A stretch of DNA of 64,000 bases from Mesorhizobium sp. C432A (GTDB taxonomy: Bacteria; Pseudomonadota; Alphaproteobacteria; Rhizobiales; Rhizobiaceae): contig NZ_CP100470.1 in NCBI RefSeq assembly GCF_030323145.1, forward strand, positions 4,133,001-4,197,000, in the 5' to 3' direction. Shown in pieces: positions 34,744-43,857 of the stretch. The translations under genes were made by a program, and so were the position numbers. The notes below the pieces were generated by a model. The model had not been told where the DNA came from, searched no databases, and saw only the letters and a list, made by a program, of their open reading frames with translations. Numbering within the stretch: position 1 is the first letter of the stretch; every line of letters begins with the position of its first letter.

Positions 34744-36076
34744 GCTGCAAGGCCCTAGAGACGTGCGCGCCAATGTCAGTCTCGCTGCTGTTCTGGACGA
34801 GGCGCGACAGCGTTTCGCTGACGCCAACCCGAACAGCCTGGCGCGTCAGAACGAGGCCGCGGCATCGTTGCCGGGCGGCAATACGAGGGCCGTTCTATGG
34901 TACCCGCCATTCCCTGTTTCGTTCGTCTCCGGCGAGGGCTGCAGGGTAACCGATCTCGACGGCCATACCTATGTCGACTTGGTCTCGGAATACAGCGCCG
35001 GCTTCTACGGCCACTCCGACAAGGCGATTTCGGCGGCCCTTGTGGAGGTCATACAGGGCGGCATCATGCTGGGTGCACCCAACCGCTACGAGGCGCGCCT
35101 GGCAGCGGCGGTGGTCGAGCGTTTTCCAGCCATCGAGCGCGTGCGCTTCTGCAACTCGGGCACCGAGGCGAACATCATGGCGATTTCCGCCGCTCGCGCC
35201 ATCACGAAGCGTTCGAAGATACTCGCCTTCCGGGAAGGCTATCACGGCGGCATACTGACTTTTGCGCATGGCGGCTCACCGCTCAATTTGCCTTTCCCCT
35301 TTGTCTTCGCCGACTACAACGATAGTGCAGGCGCCGTGGCGCTCATCAATGAACAGGGCGACGAGCTTGCCGCCGTCATCGTCGAACCGATGATGGGCGG
35401 CGGCGGCTGCATCCCGGCGACCCGCGAGTTCCTGCAGGCGCTGCGCACAGCGACGAAGGAGACCGGCGCGCTGCTGATCTTCGACGAGGTCATGACCTCG
35501 CGCCTCGATTATCGAGCGCTCCATGGCGCTCATGAAATTTTTCCCGATTTCGTGACGCTCGGAAAGTACATCGGCGGCGGTGCGAGTTTTGGCGCATTCG
35601 GTGGACGCGCAGACCTCGTCGACCGCTTCGATCCGGCTTTGCCTGGTGCGTTCTCGCATGGTGGGACGTTCAACAACAATATTCTCAGCATGGCTGCTGG
35701 TTTCACCGGTCTGACGCAGGTGCTGACGCAAGAGGCGAGCCGCGCCATCAATGCGCGCGGCGATCGCTTGCGTGAAGCGATGAACGTCTCCCTTGAACGA
35801 CATGGCGTCGAGGGCATCGTCATAGGGCGCGGGTCGTTGATGAACCTGCATTTCGTCAGGGGGCCGGTGTACACGCCGGCGCGGCTCGACGATGCCGATC
35901 CATCGGTGATTGCGCTGTGGCATATCGAGATGCTGTTGCGAGGGTACTACGTGACGCCGCGCGGCATGCTGGCGTTGTCACTGCCATTTGGCAACGCCGA
36001 ACTCGACGGCTTCGCCGCCGCATTCGACGATTTCCTGTCGAGCAACCTCAAAATACTGCCCCGCCGGACAAACTGA
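34742..36076 (+). CDS. Class III PLP aminotransferase, HemL-like
   Basis: 444 aa. The fold-type I motifs are clear: VRFCNSGTEANIMAISAARA, the cofactor Asp in ALLIFDEVMTSR (D248) and the Schiff-base Lys in FVTLGKYIGGG (K275). It resembles glutamate-1-semialdehyde aminomutase-like aminotransferases, a group that includes beta-amino acid transaminases. In this cluster a beta-keto acid product would suit the BKACE enzyme at 37951. It lies first in an operon whose stop overlaps the regulator start (TGATG). Confidence 0.83.
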   Translation: MLQGPRDVRANVSLAAVLDEARQRFADANPNSLARQNEAAASLPGGNTRAVLWYPPFPVSFVSGEGCRVTDLDGHTYVDLVSEYSAGFYGHSDKAISAALVEVIQGGIMLGAPNRYEARLAAAVVERFPAIERVRFCNSGTEANIMAISAARAITKRSKILAFREGYHGGILTFAHGGSPLNLPFPFVFADYNDSAGAVALINEQGDELAAVIVEPMMGGGGCIPATREFLQALRTATKETGALLIFDEVMTSRLDYRALHGAHEIFPDFVTLGKYIGGGASFGAFGGRADLVDRFDPALPGAFSHGGTFNNNILSMAAGFTGLTQVLTQEASRAINARGDRLREAMNVSLERHGVEGIVIGRGSLMNLHFVRGPVYTPARLDDADPSVIALWHIEMLLRGYYVTPRGMLALSLPFGNAELDGFAAAFDDFLSSNLKILPRRTN

Positions 36077-36813
36077 TGCTCGATCGCAAGGATGCCACCG
36101 CTGGCTCGGCCGCGCAAAAGACAGCTCATGTTCGTGTCCATACGGGCTTGAAGGAAGCACTGATGAACGGTGACTTCCTTCCCGGCCAAAGACTGGTCGT
36201 GCGACAGCTTGCCGAACAGTACCGGACCAGCGCCATGCCGGTGCGCGAGGCCTTGCGGCAACTCGTCAGCGACGAGGCGATGTTCGACCACCCAAACCGG
36301 GGCGTCATCGTCCCCGAGGCCACGGTGGCGCGTATTTCGGATCTCGTGCGTGTGCGCTGCAGCGTTGAAGGGACGGCGGCCGAATGGGCTGCGACGACCA
36401 TCACGCCCGAAGAACTCGATGAATTGGCGAAGCTGAACAGGCTGATGCGCGAGTGCGTCGAGAGCAACGTCATGGCTAACTATCTCGGCCTGAACAGGCG
36501 CTTCCATTTCACGATGTACCATGCCGCGCGATCACCTCTCATCCAGCAGATCATCGAGAAATTGTGGCTGCAGGCAGGACCGTTCTTGAACATCGTCCGC
36601 TCGGACGTGACCTACGGCCTGGGCCTGGACCATCACGACGAAATGCTCGCGGCGCTGCGTCGCGCCGATGGCGCGGCTGCGCGCAAGGCCCTGGTGGCCG
36701 ATCTGCGCGAGGCCGCCGACATCATTCTTCGCGCCGCGGCGGCGGCTGAGGCGCAGCCTGCTCGCAAGCGCCCGGCTTCGGTACGCCGTGATCCGAAGGC
36801 GCAGGCGCGGTGA
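36076..36813 (+). CDS. GntR-family regulator with FCD domain
   Basis: 245 aa. N-terminal winged helix: GLKEALMNGDFLPGQRLVVR, then SAMPVREALRQLVSDEAMFD. C-terminal FCD ligand domain with the metal-binding histidines expected in NRRFHFTMYHAARSPLIQQI and GLDHHDEMLAALRR. The Ala/Lys/Arg-rich tail is not conserved. Both ends overlap neighbouring genes by one base, so it is made with the aminotransferase and ATPase. It probably senses a pathway compound and binds the palindromes at 34648 and 34732. Confidence 0.85.
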   Translation: MLDRKDATAGSAAQKTAHVRVHTGLKEALMNGDFLPGQRLVVRQLAEQYRTSAMPVREALRQLVSDEAMFDHPNRGVIVPEATVARISDLVRVRCSVEGTAAEWAATTITPEELDELAKLNRLMRECVESNVMANYLGLNRRFHFTMYHAARSPLIQQIIEKLWLQAGPFLNIVRSDVTYGLGLDHHDEMLAALRRADGAAARKALVADLREAADIILRAAAAAEAQPARKRPASVRRDPKAQAR

Positions 36814-37919
36814 TGGGCGGATCTCCGCGTGGGCCGGTTCACGTCGAGTTTCGCGGCGTCAGCAAGCGCTACGGGCATGCGGTCCAGGCGGTGCGCCAGC
36901 TCGACCTGGAAATCATGCGCGGCGAATTCCTGACGCTGCTAGGGCCTTCCGGTTCCGGCAAGACGACGGCGCTGATGATGCTGGCAGGATTCGAAGATAC
37001 GACCAAGGGCGAAATTCTCATTGACGGTCAGCGCATCGACAACGTTCCCGCCAATCGTCGCGGCATCGGCATGGTGTTCCAGAACTACGCGCTTTTCCCG
37101 CACATGACGGTCGCCGAAAATCTGGCTTTCCCGCTCGAGGTCCGCAAACTTGGCCGCGAGGAGGTCAGGCGACGTGTCGGGAACGTTCTCGACATGGTCC
37201 AGTTGCCCGAATTCGGCAATCGGCGGCCAGCGCAGCTTTCGGGCGGGCAGCAACAACGCGTGGCGGTTGCCCGCGCCCTGATTTTCGAACCAAATCTTGT
37301 CTTGATGGACGAACCGCTTGGCGCCCTCGACAAGCAGCTGCGCGAGCAGATGCAGTTCGAGATCAAGGATATTCACGCCCGGCTGGGCGTGACCTTCGTC
37401 TACGTCACGCACGACCAGACCGAAGCGCTGACCATGTCGGACCGGATCGCAGTGTTCAGCGCCGGCCGCATCGAGCAACTGTCGACGCCGCGCGAACTGT
37501 ACGAGCGTCCCGCGGCGAGCTTTGTCGCAAGCTTCATCGGCGAGAACAACCGCATGTTCGGCGCCGTGCTGGCCGGGAGCGAGGATGGCGGCGTATCCGT
37601 CCGCCTCGACGACGGCGACGTTGTGCTGAACGCCATGTCCTGCGGCGCTGCGCTTTCTGCGGGTGCCAGGGTGACGCTGTCCATAAGGCCCGAGCGCCTG
37701 TCCGTTCTGCAGGACGGCGTCACAGCGCTCAACGAGATCCCGGCGACGGTCGTTCAGTCAATCTATGTCGGCGATCATGTCCGGCTCGTCGCCGCGACCG
37801 CGAGCGGCCAGAAATTCATCGTCAAGCTTGCTACTTCGTCGTCTCAGCCGAAGCTCGATCCGGGTACGGCGATCCGGCTGGGCTGTGGCCGCGAGGATTG
37901 CCTCGCGCTCGATAGATAA
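36813..37919 (+). CDS. ABC transporter ATPase, PotA-like
   Basis: 368 aa. Walker [22 protein letters not shown]-loop [14 protein letters not shown], signature [15 protein letters not shown], Walker [13 protein letters not shown] and His switch [14 protein letters not shown] are all intact, followed by a TOBE domain (about 285-368). It should energise the PotBC-like permeases on the opposite strand at 31527-33557; no other permease pair in this cluster lacks an ATPase. The ATG overlaps the GntR stop. Confidence 0.88.
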   Translation: MGGSPRGPVHVEFRGVSKRYGHAVQAVRQLDLEIMRGEFLTLLGPSGSGKTTALMMLAGFEDTTKGEILIDGQRIDNVPANRRGIGMVFQNYALFPHMTVAENLAFPLEVRKLGREEVRRRVGNVLDMVQLPEFGNRRPAQLSGGQQQRVAVARALIFEPNLVLMDEPLGALDKQLREQMQFEIKDIHARLGVTFVYVTHDQTEALTMSDRIAVFSAGRIEQLSTPRELYERPAASFVASFIGENNRMFGAVLAGSEDGGVSVRLDDGDVVLNAMSCGAALSAGARVTLSIRPERLSVLQDGVTALNEIPATVVQSIYVGDHVRLVAATASGQKFIVKLATSSSQPKLDPGTAIRLGCGREDCLALDR

Positions 37920-37950
37920 CAACAAAAGGCAGACAAGGGAGACTCCAACC

Positions 37951-38886
37951 ATGAAGAAATCGCCGAAAGTCGTCATCACCTGTGCGGTCACCGGCTCGAT
38001 CCACACGCCGACGATGAGCCCCTATCTGCCGATAACGCCGTCAGAGATCGTCGATGCCGCCGTCGGCGCAGCCGAAGCCGGCGCGTCGGTGATCCATCTG
38101 CATGCCCGCGACCCCGAGACGGGCAAACCGACCCCCGATCCTAAGCTCTTCATGGACTTCCTGCCGCGCATTAAGCAGCAAACCAACGCGGTGATGAACA
38201 TCTCTACCGGCGGCGGCCTCAAGATGACGCTCGACGAACGTCTCGAAGCCGCCCATGCCGCCAAACCCGAACTCTGCTCGCTCAACATGGGGTCGATGAA
38301 TTTCGCCTTGCACCACATCGCGCCGAAATACACCGACTGGAAGTACGACTGGGAGAAGGGCTACCTGGAAGACACGAAGAAGGGCATCGTCTCCAACACG
38401 TTCGAGCAGATCGAGCGCATCATCCTCGAGGTTGGCCAGGCCTACGGCACCAAGTTCGAGTTCGAGTGCTATGACGTCAGTCACCTCTACACGCTGGCGC
38501 ACTTTCTCGACCGCAAGCTGCTGAAGCCGCCGCTTTTCGTCCAGACGATCTTCGGACTTCTGGGCGGAATCGGCGCCGACGCCGAAGACATGATGCACAT
38601 GCGCAGGACGGCGGACAGGCTGTTCGGAGACGACTATCTCTGGTCGATCCTTGCCGCCGGCAAGCACCAGATGAACCTCTGCACGATGGGTGCGATCATG
38701 GGTGGCAATGTGCGTGTCGGGCTGGAAGACAGTCTCTATATCGGCAAGGGCGCGCTTGCCAAGAGCAATGCCGAGCAGGTCGCCAAGATCAAGCGCATCC
38801 TTGGCGAACTGTCGCTTGAAATAGCGACGCCCGAAGAGGCGCGGCAGCTGCTGGATCTCAAGGGTGGCAACGAGGTCGGGTTTTGA
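37951..38886 (+). CDS. BKACE family beta-keto acid cleavage enzyme (DUF849)
   Basis: 311 aa from ATG at 37951 with AAGGGAG upstream. Family landmarks: KVVITCAVTGSIHTPTMSPY at the N-terminus, the zinc ligands in SVIHLHARDPETGKPTPDP, and MNISTGGGLKMTLDERLEAA. BKACE enzymes condense a beta-keto acid with acetyl-CoA to give acetoacetate and a new acyl-CoA; members act on 3-keto-5-aminohexanoate or dehydrocarnitine. The Glu in FEFECYDVSHL fits the active site. The next gene, a thioesterase, overlaps its stop, the same pairing as in carnitine breakdown, though no carnitine dehydrogenase is present here. Confidence 0.88.
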   Translation: MKKSPKVVITCAVTGSIHTPTMSPYLPITPSEIVDAAVGAAEAGASVIHLHARDPETGKPTPDPKLFMDFLPRIKQQTNAVMNISTGGGLKMTLDERLEAAHAAKPELCSLNMGSMNFALHHIAPKYTDWKYDWEKGYLEDTKKGIVSNTFEQIERIILEVGQAYGTKFEFECYDVSHLYTLAHFLDRKLLKPPLFVQTIFGLLGGIGADAEDMMHMRRTADRLFGDDYLWSILAAGKHQMNLCTMGAIMGGNVRVGLEDSLYIGKGALAKSNAEQVAKIKRILGELSLEIATPEEARQLLDLKGGNEVGF

Positions 38887-39314
38887 CCGCGCCCGGCATT
38901 GAAACCTATGTCGGCGTCGTGCACCCTTGGATGTGCGACGCGATGGGCCATCTCAACGTTCGTCACTACGTCGCCATGTTCGATGATGCCAGCTTCCAGC
39001 TGCTGGGCAGGATTGCCGCTCCCAATCTAACGCCGACTCTCGGCTGGGCGGACGTCAGGATGGAGATCGACTATGCGCACGAAACCGCGGTTGGAACCTT
39101 GGTCACCATTCGCTCGGTTGTCGAAAAGGTTGGGAAGTCGTCTCTGACCTGTCTGCATGAAATGCGCGGCACGCTCGACGATGTTCTGTATGCCCGTGTT
39201 TTGACGGTTACGGTACGATTCGACCTGAGTTTACGCAGCAAGATCGACCTTGAGGCGGATGCGCGTCATGCGGCGACAAGCCTTCTGAGGGCTGAAGGCG
39301 ATACACGTCGATAA
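38883..39314 (+). CDS. 4HBT-type acyl-CoA thioesterase
   Basis: 143 aa from a TTG that overlaps the BKACE stop. Hot-dog fold thioesterase: HPWMCDAMGHLNVRHYVAMF carries the catalytic Asp and the Gly-His pair, and ADVRMEIDYAHETAVGTLVT forms the central strands. It should hydrolyse the acyl-CoA released by the BKACE enzyme, freeing CoA and a shortened acid, like the betainyl-CoA thioesterase of carnitine catabolism. Last gene of the plus-strand operon. Confidence 0.82.
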   Translation: MTAPGIETYVGVVHPWMCDAMGHLNVRHYVAMFDDASFQLLGRIAAPNLTPTLGWADVRMEIDYAHETAVGTLVTIRSVVEKVGKSSLTCLHEMRGTLDDVLYARVLTVTVRFDLSLRSKIDLEADARHAATSLLRAEGDTRR

Positions 39315-39672
39315 CGATGCCGGGTAGGCGAGTTTGCATCTGTCCTCCAGCGCAACCACGATATTGTCCGTGGTAGATGGAGTCGTGCGACGGCTGCGGA
39401 ATCCGCCACGCGGTTCTTCGAAATCTTGGCAACCGCTTCGATGACGCCAACGGTCTGGTCGTCACAAGCGCAACGTTGCGTCCGCGCGATCGGTGCTTCG
39501 GTCGGCATGAAGCCGGTCGGCAGCGACAACGATGCTTATCAACCAAAGCGTGAAACTCACCGGTACATACATCGGCTACTTGGGTTTCTCCTCAAGCTTT
39601 TCATCCCCGAAAGAATTGCCTCCCGGGTGCGGCTCGATATCCGAAGCTTGACGATTCTATCCCACATCCGCC
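39315..39672. other. Gap without a recognisable gene
   Basis: 358 bases between the convergent thioesterase and amino acid permease genes. Short open frames exist on both strands but none resembles a known protein or has a ribosome site. It may hold terminators or relics; I see no strong hairpin. Confidence 0.5.
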
Positions 39673-40365
39673 TCACGTCCGCACCCTCAGCGCCTGCTCC
39701 AGCCTGTCGGCAATCTGTGTGACGATATAGGCAATCACCATATAGATCACGACGGCAATCACGAAGGCTTCGAGGTAGTAGTAGTTCAGCGCGGCGGTCA
39801 ACTGGGACTGGGCGAAAATATCGACAACCTCGATGGCGAATCCGAGAGAAAGGGCCTTCATGATGACCATCATCGAAGTTGTCAGGTCAGGAATTGCCGT
39901 GAGGGCCACCTGGGGAAACAGGATACGTTGGAACAGTTGGCCGCCCGTATAGCCCAGCGAATGGGCTGCGTCCGACTGACCGGTGTCGAATGCATTCAGG
40001 GCTCCCTTGATAATCTCCGATTGGAATGCGGCGACACAGCCGGTAATCGCAACTACAAGGATGACCCAATTGGGGGTTTCGTGGGCGTTGAAGTTGATCC
40101 CCAGCAATGAGAACAGGAACTGGAATGCGGGCGGCAGACCGAAATAGGCGAGGAAAATCACGATTACCATCGGAACGCCCTTGAAGACGATCTTGTAAGT
40201 CATGACGAGTTCTCGCAGCGCCGGCACCCGTCTGTATTCGATAAGCGCGAATATGCTGCCGACTATCGTCGACAGGACGAAAATCATGAGCGCCATTCCA
40301 ATCGTCACGGGTACGGCACTCAGAATTTCCTGCGTGTCCTGGAGTAAAATATCGGTATCAAACAT
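39673..40365 (-). CDS. Polar amino acid ABC permease (HisM/GlnP type)
   Basis: 230 aa, about five helices. The EAA loop reads GALNAFDTGQSDAAHSLGYT, characteristic of the polar amino acid uptake group. It is the last gene of the operon ATPase-binding protein-permease-permease and pairs with the product of 40383-41099. The start ATG at 40365 lies 17 bases after the other permease stop. Confidence 0.87.
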   Translation of the reverse strand: MFDTDILLQDTQEILSAVPVTIGMALMIFVLSTIVGSIFALIEYRRVPALRELVMTYKIVFKGVPMVIVIFLAYFGLPPAFQFLFSLLGINFNAHETPNWVILVVAITGCVAAFQSEIIKGALNAFDTGQSDAAHSLGYTGGQLFQRILFPQVALTAIPDLTTSMMVIMKALSLGFAIEVVDIFAQSQLTAALNYYYLEAFVIAVVIYMVIAYIVTQIADRLEQALRVRT

Positions 40366-40382
40366 GGTTGAATACCCTTACG

Positions 40383-41099
40383 TCAGACGCTCGCGAGGAG
40401 CTCGTTCTTGATCGGAGTTGTTGTCGTCGCCTCTGGCGCTTGCATCGGTGATCGAAGCTCGAAGAAGCGCACGATGAGCCATGCGACCAGGCACATCAGC
40501 GAATAGATCACCGCCAGGACGAGGTAGGTTTCGAACTGGAACTGGTTGTAGTCGCGCTCCATGATCAAATGAGCAGTCGCCATGACGTCGGCCGCGCCGA
40601 TGTACATGACCAGCGCAACGTTATGGATCAGGTAGATGATGGAGTTCCCGTAGCCCGGCAATGCGAAGTGCACCGCTTGCGGGCCGACGACGCGAGTAAT
40701 TTTCTGTCGGAACGTGTATCCAAGGCTATCGGCCGCATCATGCTGGCCGCGATCGACGGCCAAGTATGCGGGCCGCATGACTTCCGACAAATAGCCGCCG
40801 TGGTAGAGGCTCAACCCCACCATGGCAGCGATAGTCGCTGAAATAAAATCTCTGGCGCCGAACAGGATCACCAACAACGGAAGCCCATAAAACGCGACGA
40901 ACAACTGCAGGACGACAGGAACACTCCGGGCATAAGATACGTAGAGGTCCACCAGGTGACTTATGACTGGCACCCTGCGGACCCGGAGGGTTGTCGCGAT
41001 GAGTGCCAGGCAGAACCCGGAAATGAGGGCTGTAGACGTGATGGCGAGCGTCAGCGGCAGTGCCGAGAGCAACTCGGGGATCATAGCAGAAACATCCAC
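40383..41099 (-). CDS. Polar amino acid ABC permease (HisQ/GlnP type)
   Basis: 238 aa from GTG at 41099, chosen because AAGGAG lies eight bases upstream; a TTG at 41120 would also be in frame. Five helices; EAA loop YLAVDRGQHDAADSLGYTFR. It forms the transport channel with the permease at 39673. The C-terminus ends in a Thr/Pro-rich tail. Confidence 0.86.
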   Translation of the reverse strand: MDVSAMIPELLSALPLTLAITSTALISGFCLALIATTLRVRRVPVISHLVDLYVSYARSVPVVLQLFVAFYGLPLLVILFGARDFISATIAAMVGLSLYHGGYLSEVMRPAYLAVDRGQHDAADSLGYTFRQKITRVVGPQAVHFALPGYGNSIIYLIHNVALVMYIGAADVMATAHLIMERDYNQFQFETYLVLAVIYSLMCLVAWLIVRFFELRSPMQAPEATTTTPIKNELLASV

Positions 41100-41165
41100 T
41101 TGAAACGCTCCTTCTTGCAATTCAGCCTTGCCGCTGACTAGCGAATATGACGGTCGACGGCTGTG

Positions 41166-41992
41166 CTATTTCATGTACTGGACGATGCCCTCGCCGAACC
41201 ACTTCTGCGAGAGCTTTTCGATCGTGCCGTCGTCTTTCAATTCCTTGAGAACCTTGTTCACATCGTCGGCCAGAACCTTGTTCTCGTCAGATCTGTGGAT
41301 CAGCATGTAGGTGTTGTTGCTGAACACTGGTTCGGACGCCACGATATCGAGTTTCTTTTGCTCGATGACGGTCTGCTCACCGAGATTCGACGGCAGGACG
41401 AGAGCGTCGAACTTGCCGTTCTGAACTTCGTCCAGCCGGTTCGGGTAGGGGATACCGGCACTCGATGCCGTGACTTCGAGCTTGTATTGCGGGTTTTCTT
41501 TCTGCCAATTCATGATGAACTTGTAGGTTCCACCGCCGGCCGTGGTCGGAACGATCCTCTTGCCGACCAGGTCTTTCATTTCCTTAATGCCGCTGTCTTT
41601 CTTGCTGTAGATCTTCATCAGGCTGGCGCCCATGGATTTTCCGGAATGAGGAACTGCTTGGAGCGCTCGGGCGACTTGTAGTAGCCACCGACCGCGATGT
41701 CGTACTTGCCCGTGGCGAGGCCGGTTTCCTGGGCAATGTCGGAGACACCTTCCATTTCGAACTTGTACTGCGGCAGCTTTGCGTTGATCGCCTTCAGAAG
41801 ATCGGGCTCATAGCCTTGCGGCTCGACGCCGATCGCGCCCCATGCCAGCGGCTTGGATTCGGCAGACGTGGCGATCTTGATCGTCCGAACGGTCTGGCCA
41901 TGGCTGATCCCCGCTGTTGCAAGGGCAATTGCGATGCCGCCAGCGATGGCCAGGGCATAGCGGCGAGAAAAACTGGATGTGATTGCAGACAT
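41166..41992 (-). pseudogene. Amino acid ABC binding protein, frameshifted
   Basis: The front part from ATG at 41992 has a signal peptide (SRRYALAIAGGIAIALATAG, then ISHGQ) and a type II binding fold (GYEPDLLKAINAKLPQYKFE). It ends at WAPA after KQFLIPENP. The next frame continues without loss as MGASLMKIYSKKDSGIKEMK and goes to 41166 (LSQKWFGEGIVQYMK). The join PENP-MGASL shows that a single base is missing near 41634. Both halves are otherwise well conserved, so either recent inactivation or a sequence error is possible. Confidence 0.8.
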
Positions 41993-42016
41993 TTCTTAGG
42001 TTCCCTTCTTGTTGGA

Positions 42017-42757
42017 TTATTGAAAAGCGAGTTCTGACTGCAGAAATTGAGCAAGTCGTGGGCTGGACGGTGCGTCGAAGATGTCAGCCGGGCTGCCATC
42101 GGCGGCAACCACGCCACGATCCATGAAGACGATCCGGTTCGAGATGTTCTTTGCGAATTGCATCTCGTGGGTCACAAGCAGCGAAGTGATCCCTGACGAG
42201 GTGACATCCTTGATCACCTTTAGGACTTCACCGACGAGTTCGGGATCCAGCGATGACGTAGGCTCATCGAAGAGTATCACGTCGGGGCGAACCGCCAGGG
42301 CGCGCGCGATGCCGGTGCGCTGGAGCTGGCCGCCCGACAGTTGGGAGGGATAGCTGTCTCGCTTCGGGGTGAGGCCGACCCGCTCGAGCTCCCGCAAGGC
42401 GATCTCCCGCGCCTCATCCGCGGACTTGCGCTGCACGACGACCAGGGGATCCATCACGTTCTGCAGGACCGTCATGTTCTTGAAGACGTTGAATTGCTGA
42501 AAGACCATCGCCGTTCGCAACCGGATCGCTTGGACAGCTGTTTTGTCGGCGCGCTGGTAATCCATCCGAATCTGATCGAAGGCGATGGTTCCTGAGGACG
42601 GCTTGGCCAGGTAGTTGATGCATTTCAGCAGCGTGGTCTTGCCGGTGCCGCTGGGGCCGATGATCGACACCACGTCACCCCGCTTTACCGAGAGATTGAC
42701 GCCGTTCAGAACCTGCGTGCTTCCGTAAGACAGCTTTACATCTTTGAGTTCAAGCAT
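42017..42757 (-). CDS. Polar amino acid ABC transporter ATPase (GlnQ/HisP type)
   Basis: 246 aa. Walker A IIGPSGTGKTTLLKCINYLA, Q-loop MVFQQFNVFKNMTV, signature LSGGQLQRTGIARAL, Walker B VILFDEPTSSLDPEL and switch SLLVTHEMQFAKNI are all present. It energises the two permeases downstream and completes the amino acid transporter. It is 57 bases after the CMD-like gene, probably in the same transcript. Confidence 0.9.
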   Translation of the reverse strand: MLELKDVKLSYGSTQVLNGVNLSVKRGDVVSIIGPSGTGKTTLLKCINYLAKPSSGTIAFDQIRMDYQRADKTAVQAIRLRTAMVFQQFNVFKNMTVLQNVMDPLVVVQRKSADEAREIALRELERVGLTPKRDSYPSQLSGGQLQRTGIARALAVRPDVILFDEPTSSLDPELVGEVLKVIKDVTSSGITSLLVTHEMQFAKNISNRIVFMDRGVVAADGSPADIFDAPSSPRLAQFLQSELAFQ

Positions 42758-42814
42758 TGCTGGTTGGCCCTTCGGAAAGTGTGAGACGGACTGCTTTGAC
42801 CGTATGCGACATCA

Positions 42815-43378
42815 TCACCCGCTCTCCGCATGGCCCAGAATGTGCATCAGCCGGTTTGCCCAGCCAAAGATCGATATGGCGTGGATCAGGTCGATGATCT
42901 CGCGGTCGTCCATGCCGACCGATCGAAGCGCGGCGATATCGTCTGCCGTCGCTTCCGACGGGGCCGCCGACAGGCGGCGGGCAAAACTGTAGATTGCCGC
43001 ATCGCGTTGGCCGAGCGCTTCAGGTTTGTCGAGATACAGCGCGGTGACCACTTCGTCGCTCTTGGTCAGCTCTGCATGCCTGCGGGCGTGAACGACGGCA
43101 CAGAATTTGCAGCCATTGACGATCGAGGCACCCAATGCACCAAGTTCGCGGTCAGGACGGGCAAGCCCGCCTTCGACGTACATGATTGCGTTGAACAGAA
43201 TCGTGCGGGCAAGATAGCTCTCTGGATCATGCGCAAGGGTACGCACATATTCCGAGACTTTCTTGGCCGATGGCGTGACCTTCATCGCTTCAAGCTGTTC
43301 CGGGGTGGCCTCGGATAGCTCCACCGGCGCAATGTACGGATGCCAATTCAATGGCTTCAGACGAACCGAGGAAATCAT
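42815..43378 (-). CDS. AhpD-like alkylhydroperoxidase/CMD protein
   Basis: 187 aa; the ATG overlaps the preceding stop (ATGA). The AhpD-type active site is intact: IVNGCKFCAVVHARRHAELT, with Cys90, Cys93 and a nearby His. Such proteins reduce peroxides or act as carboxymuconolactone-decarboxylase-fold enzymes. It resembles the peroxidase-like proteins found paired with a second CMD protein near uptake operons in Agrobacterium-type genomes (from memory, the Avi_7169/Avi_7170 families). It may protect the flavoprotein next door from peroxide. Confidence 0.8.
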   Translation of the reverse strand: MISSVRLKPLNWHPYIAPVELSEATPEQLEAMKVTPSAKKVSEYVRTLAHDPESYLARTILFNAIMYVEGGLARPDRELGALGASIVNGCKFCAVVHARRHAELTKSDEVVTALYLDKPEALGQRDAAIYSFARRLSAAPSEATADDIAALRSVGMDDREIIDLIHAISIFGWANRLMHILGHAESG

Positions 43379-43857
43379 GTCGGCCTCATCAGGCGCAAGC
43401 CGGTCGCCACCCGTGTCTGGAAGTTGACAAAAGCGATCAGCTCGGAGAGCGCGACGATCTGAGGATTGTTCAATCCAGCCTTCTCCAGGAGAGCGATATG
43501 GCTCGCTTCCGCCTTTTTCGGCGTCAGGGTGACCAGGTCAACATGACGAACGATGGTCGCCAAAGGTTCATTCAAATCCGCTTCCCCCTGGGCCAAGGCC
43601 AGAAGCTGCTCGGTCGAACCAAGCTGAGCCAGCTGCACATCATATTCGGCCACCAGGACGGGATCGGCGTTCAGGGCGGCCATGCGACGGGCCAGAGCAG
43701 CACGCAAATTCGGCGCCAGCCCCTGATCGGTTGCCGGGTGCAGCACCGAGAGGCGACATTCTTCCGCCCCTCGCACGAATTCGGGCCGAAACCGCCTTGT
43801 GGCGAAGAGGGTATCATCCGGTGAAAGGCCGGCAGCCTTGTCCATCGCGTCGATCAC
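43375..43857 (-). CDS. CMD-domain protein, partner of the AhpD-like gene
   Basis: 160 aa from GTG at 43857, which overlaps the FAD gene stop (GTGA) and has AAGGAG upstream; ATG at 43845 is possible. The fold resembles the carboxymuconolactone decarboxylase family (ALLEKAGLNNPQIVALSELI and FVNFQTRVATGLRLM), but the Cys-x-x-Cys site is absent, so it may be a non-catalytic partner. It lies between the flavoprotein and the AhpD-like gene with overlaps on both sides. Confidence 0.7.
   Translation of the reverse strand: MIDAMDKAAGLSPDDTLFATRRFRPEFVRGAEECRLSVLHPATDQGLAPNLRAALARRMAALNADPVLVAEYDVQLAQLGSTEQLLALAQGEADLNEPLATIVRHVDLVTLTPKKAEASHIALLEKAGLNNPQIVALSELIAFVNFQTRVATGLRLMRPT

Noticed and set aside
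37951..39314. Naming the BKACE/thioesterase pair as carnitine genes
   Set aside because: No carnitine dehydrogenase or related gene is in the cluster; the pairing alone does not fix the substrate.
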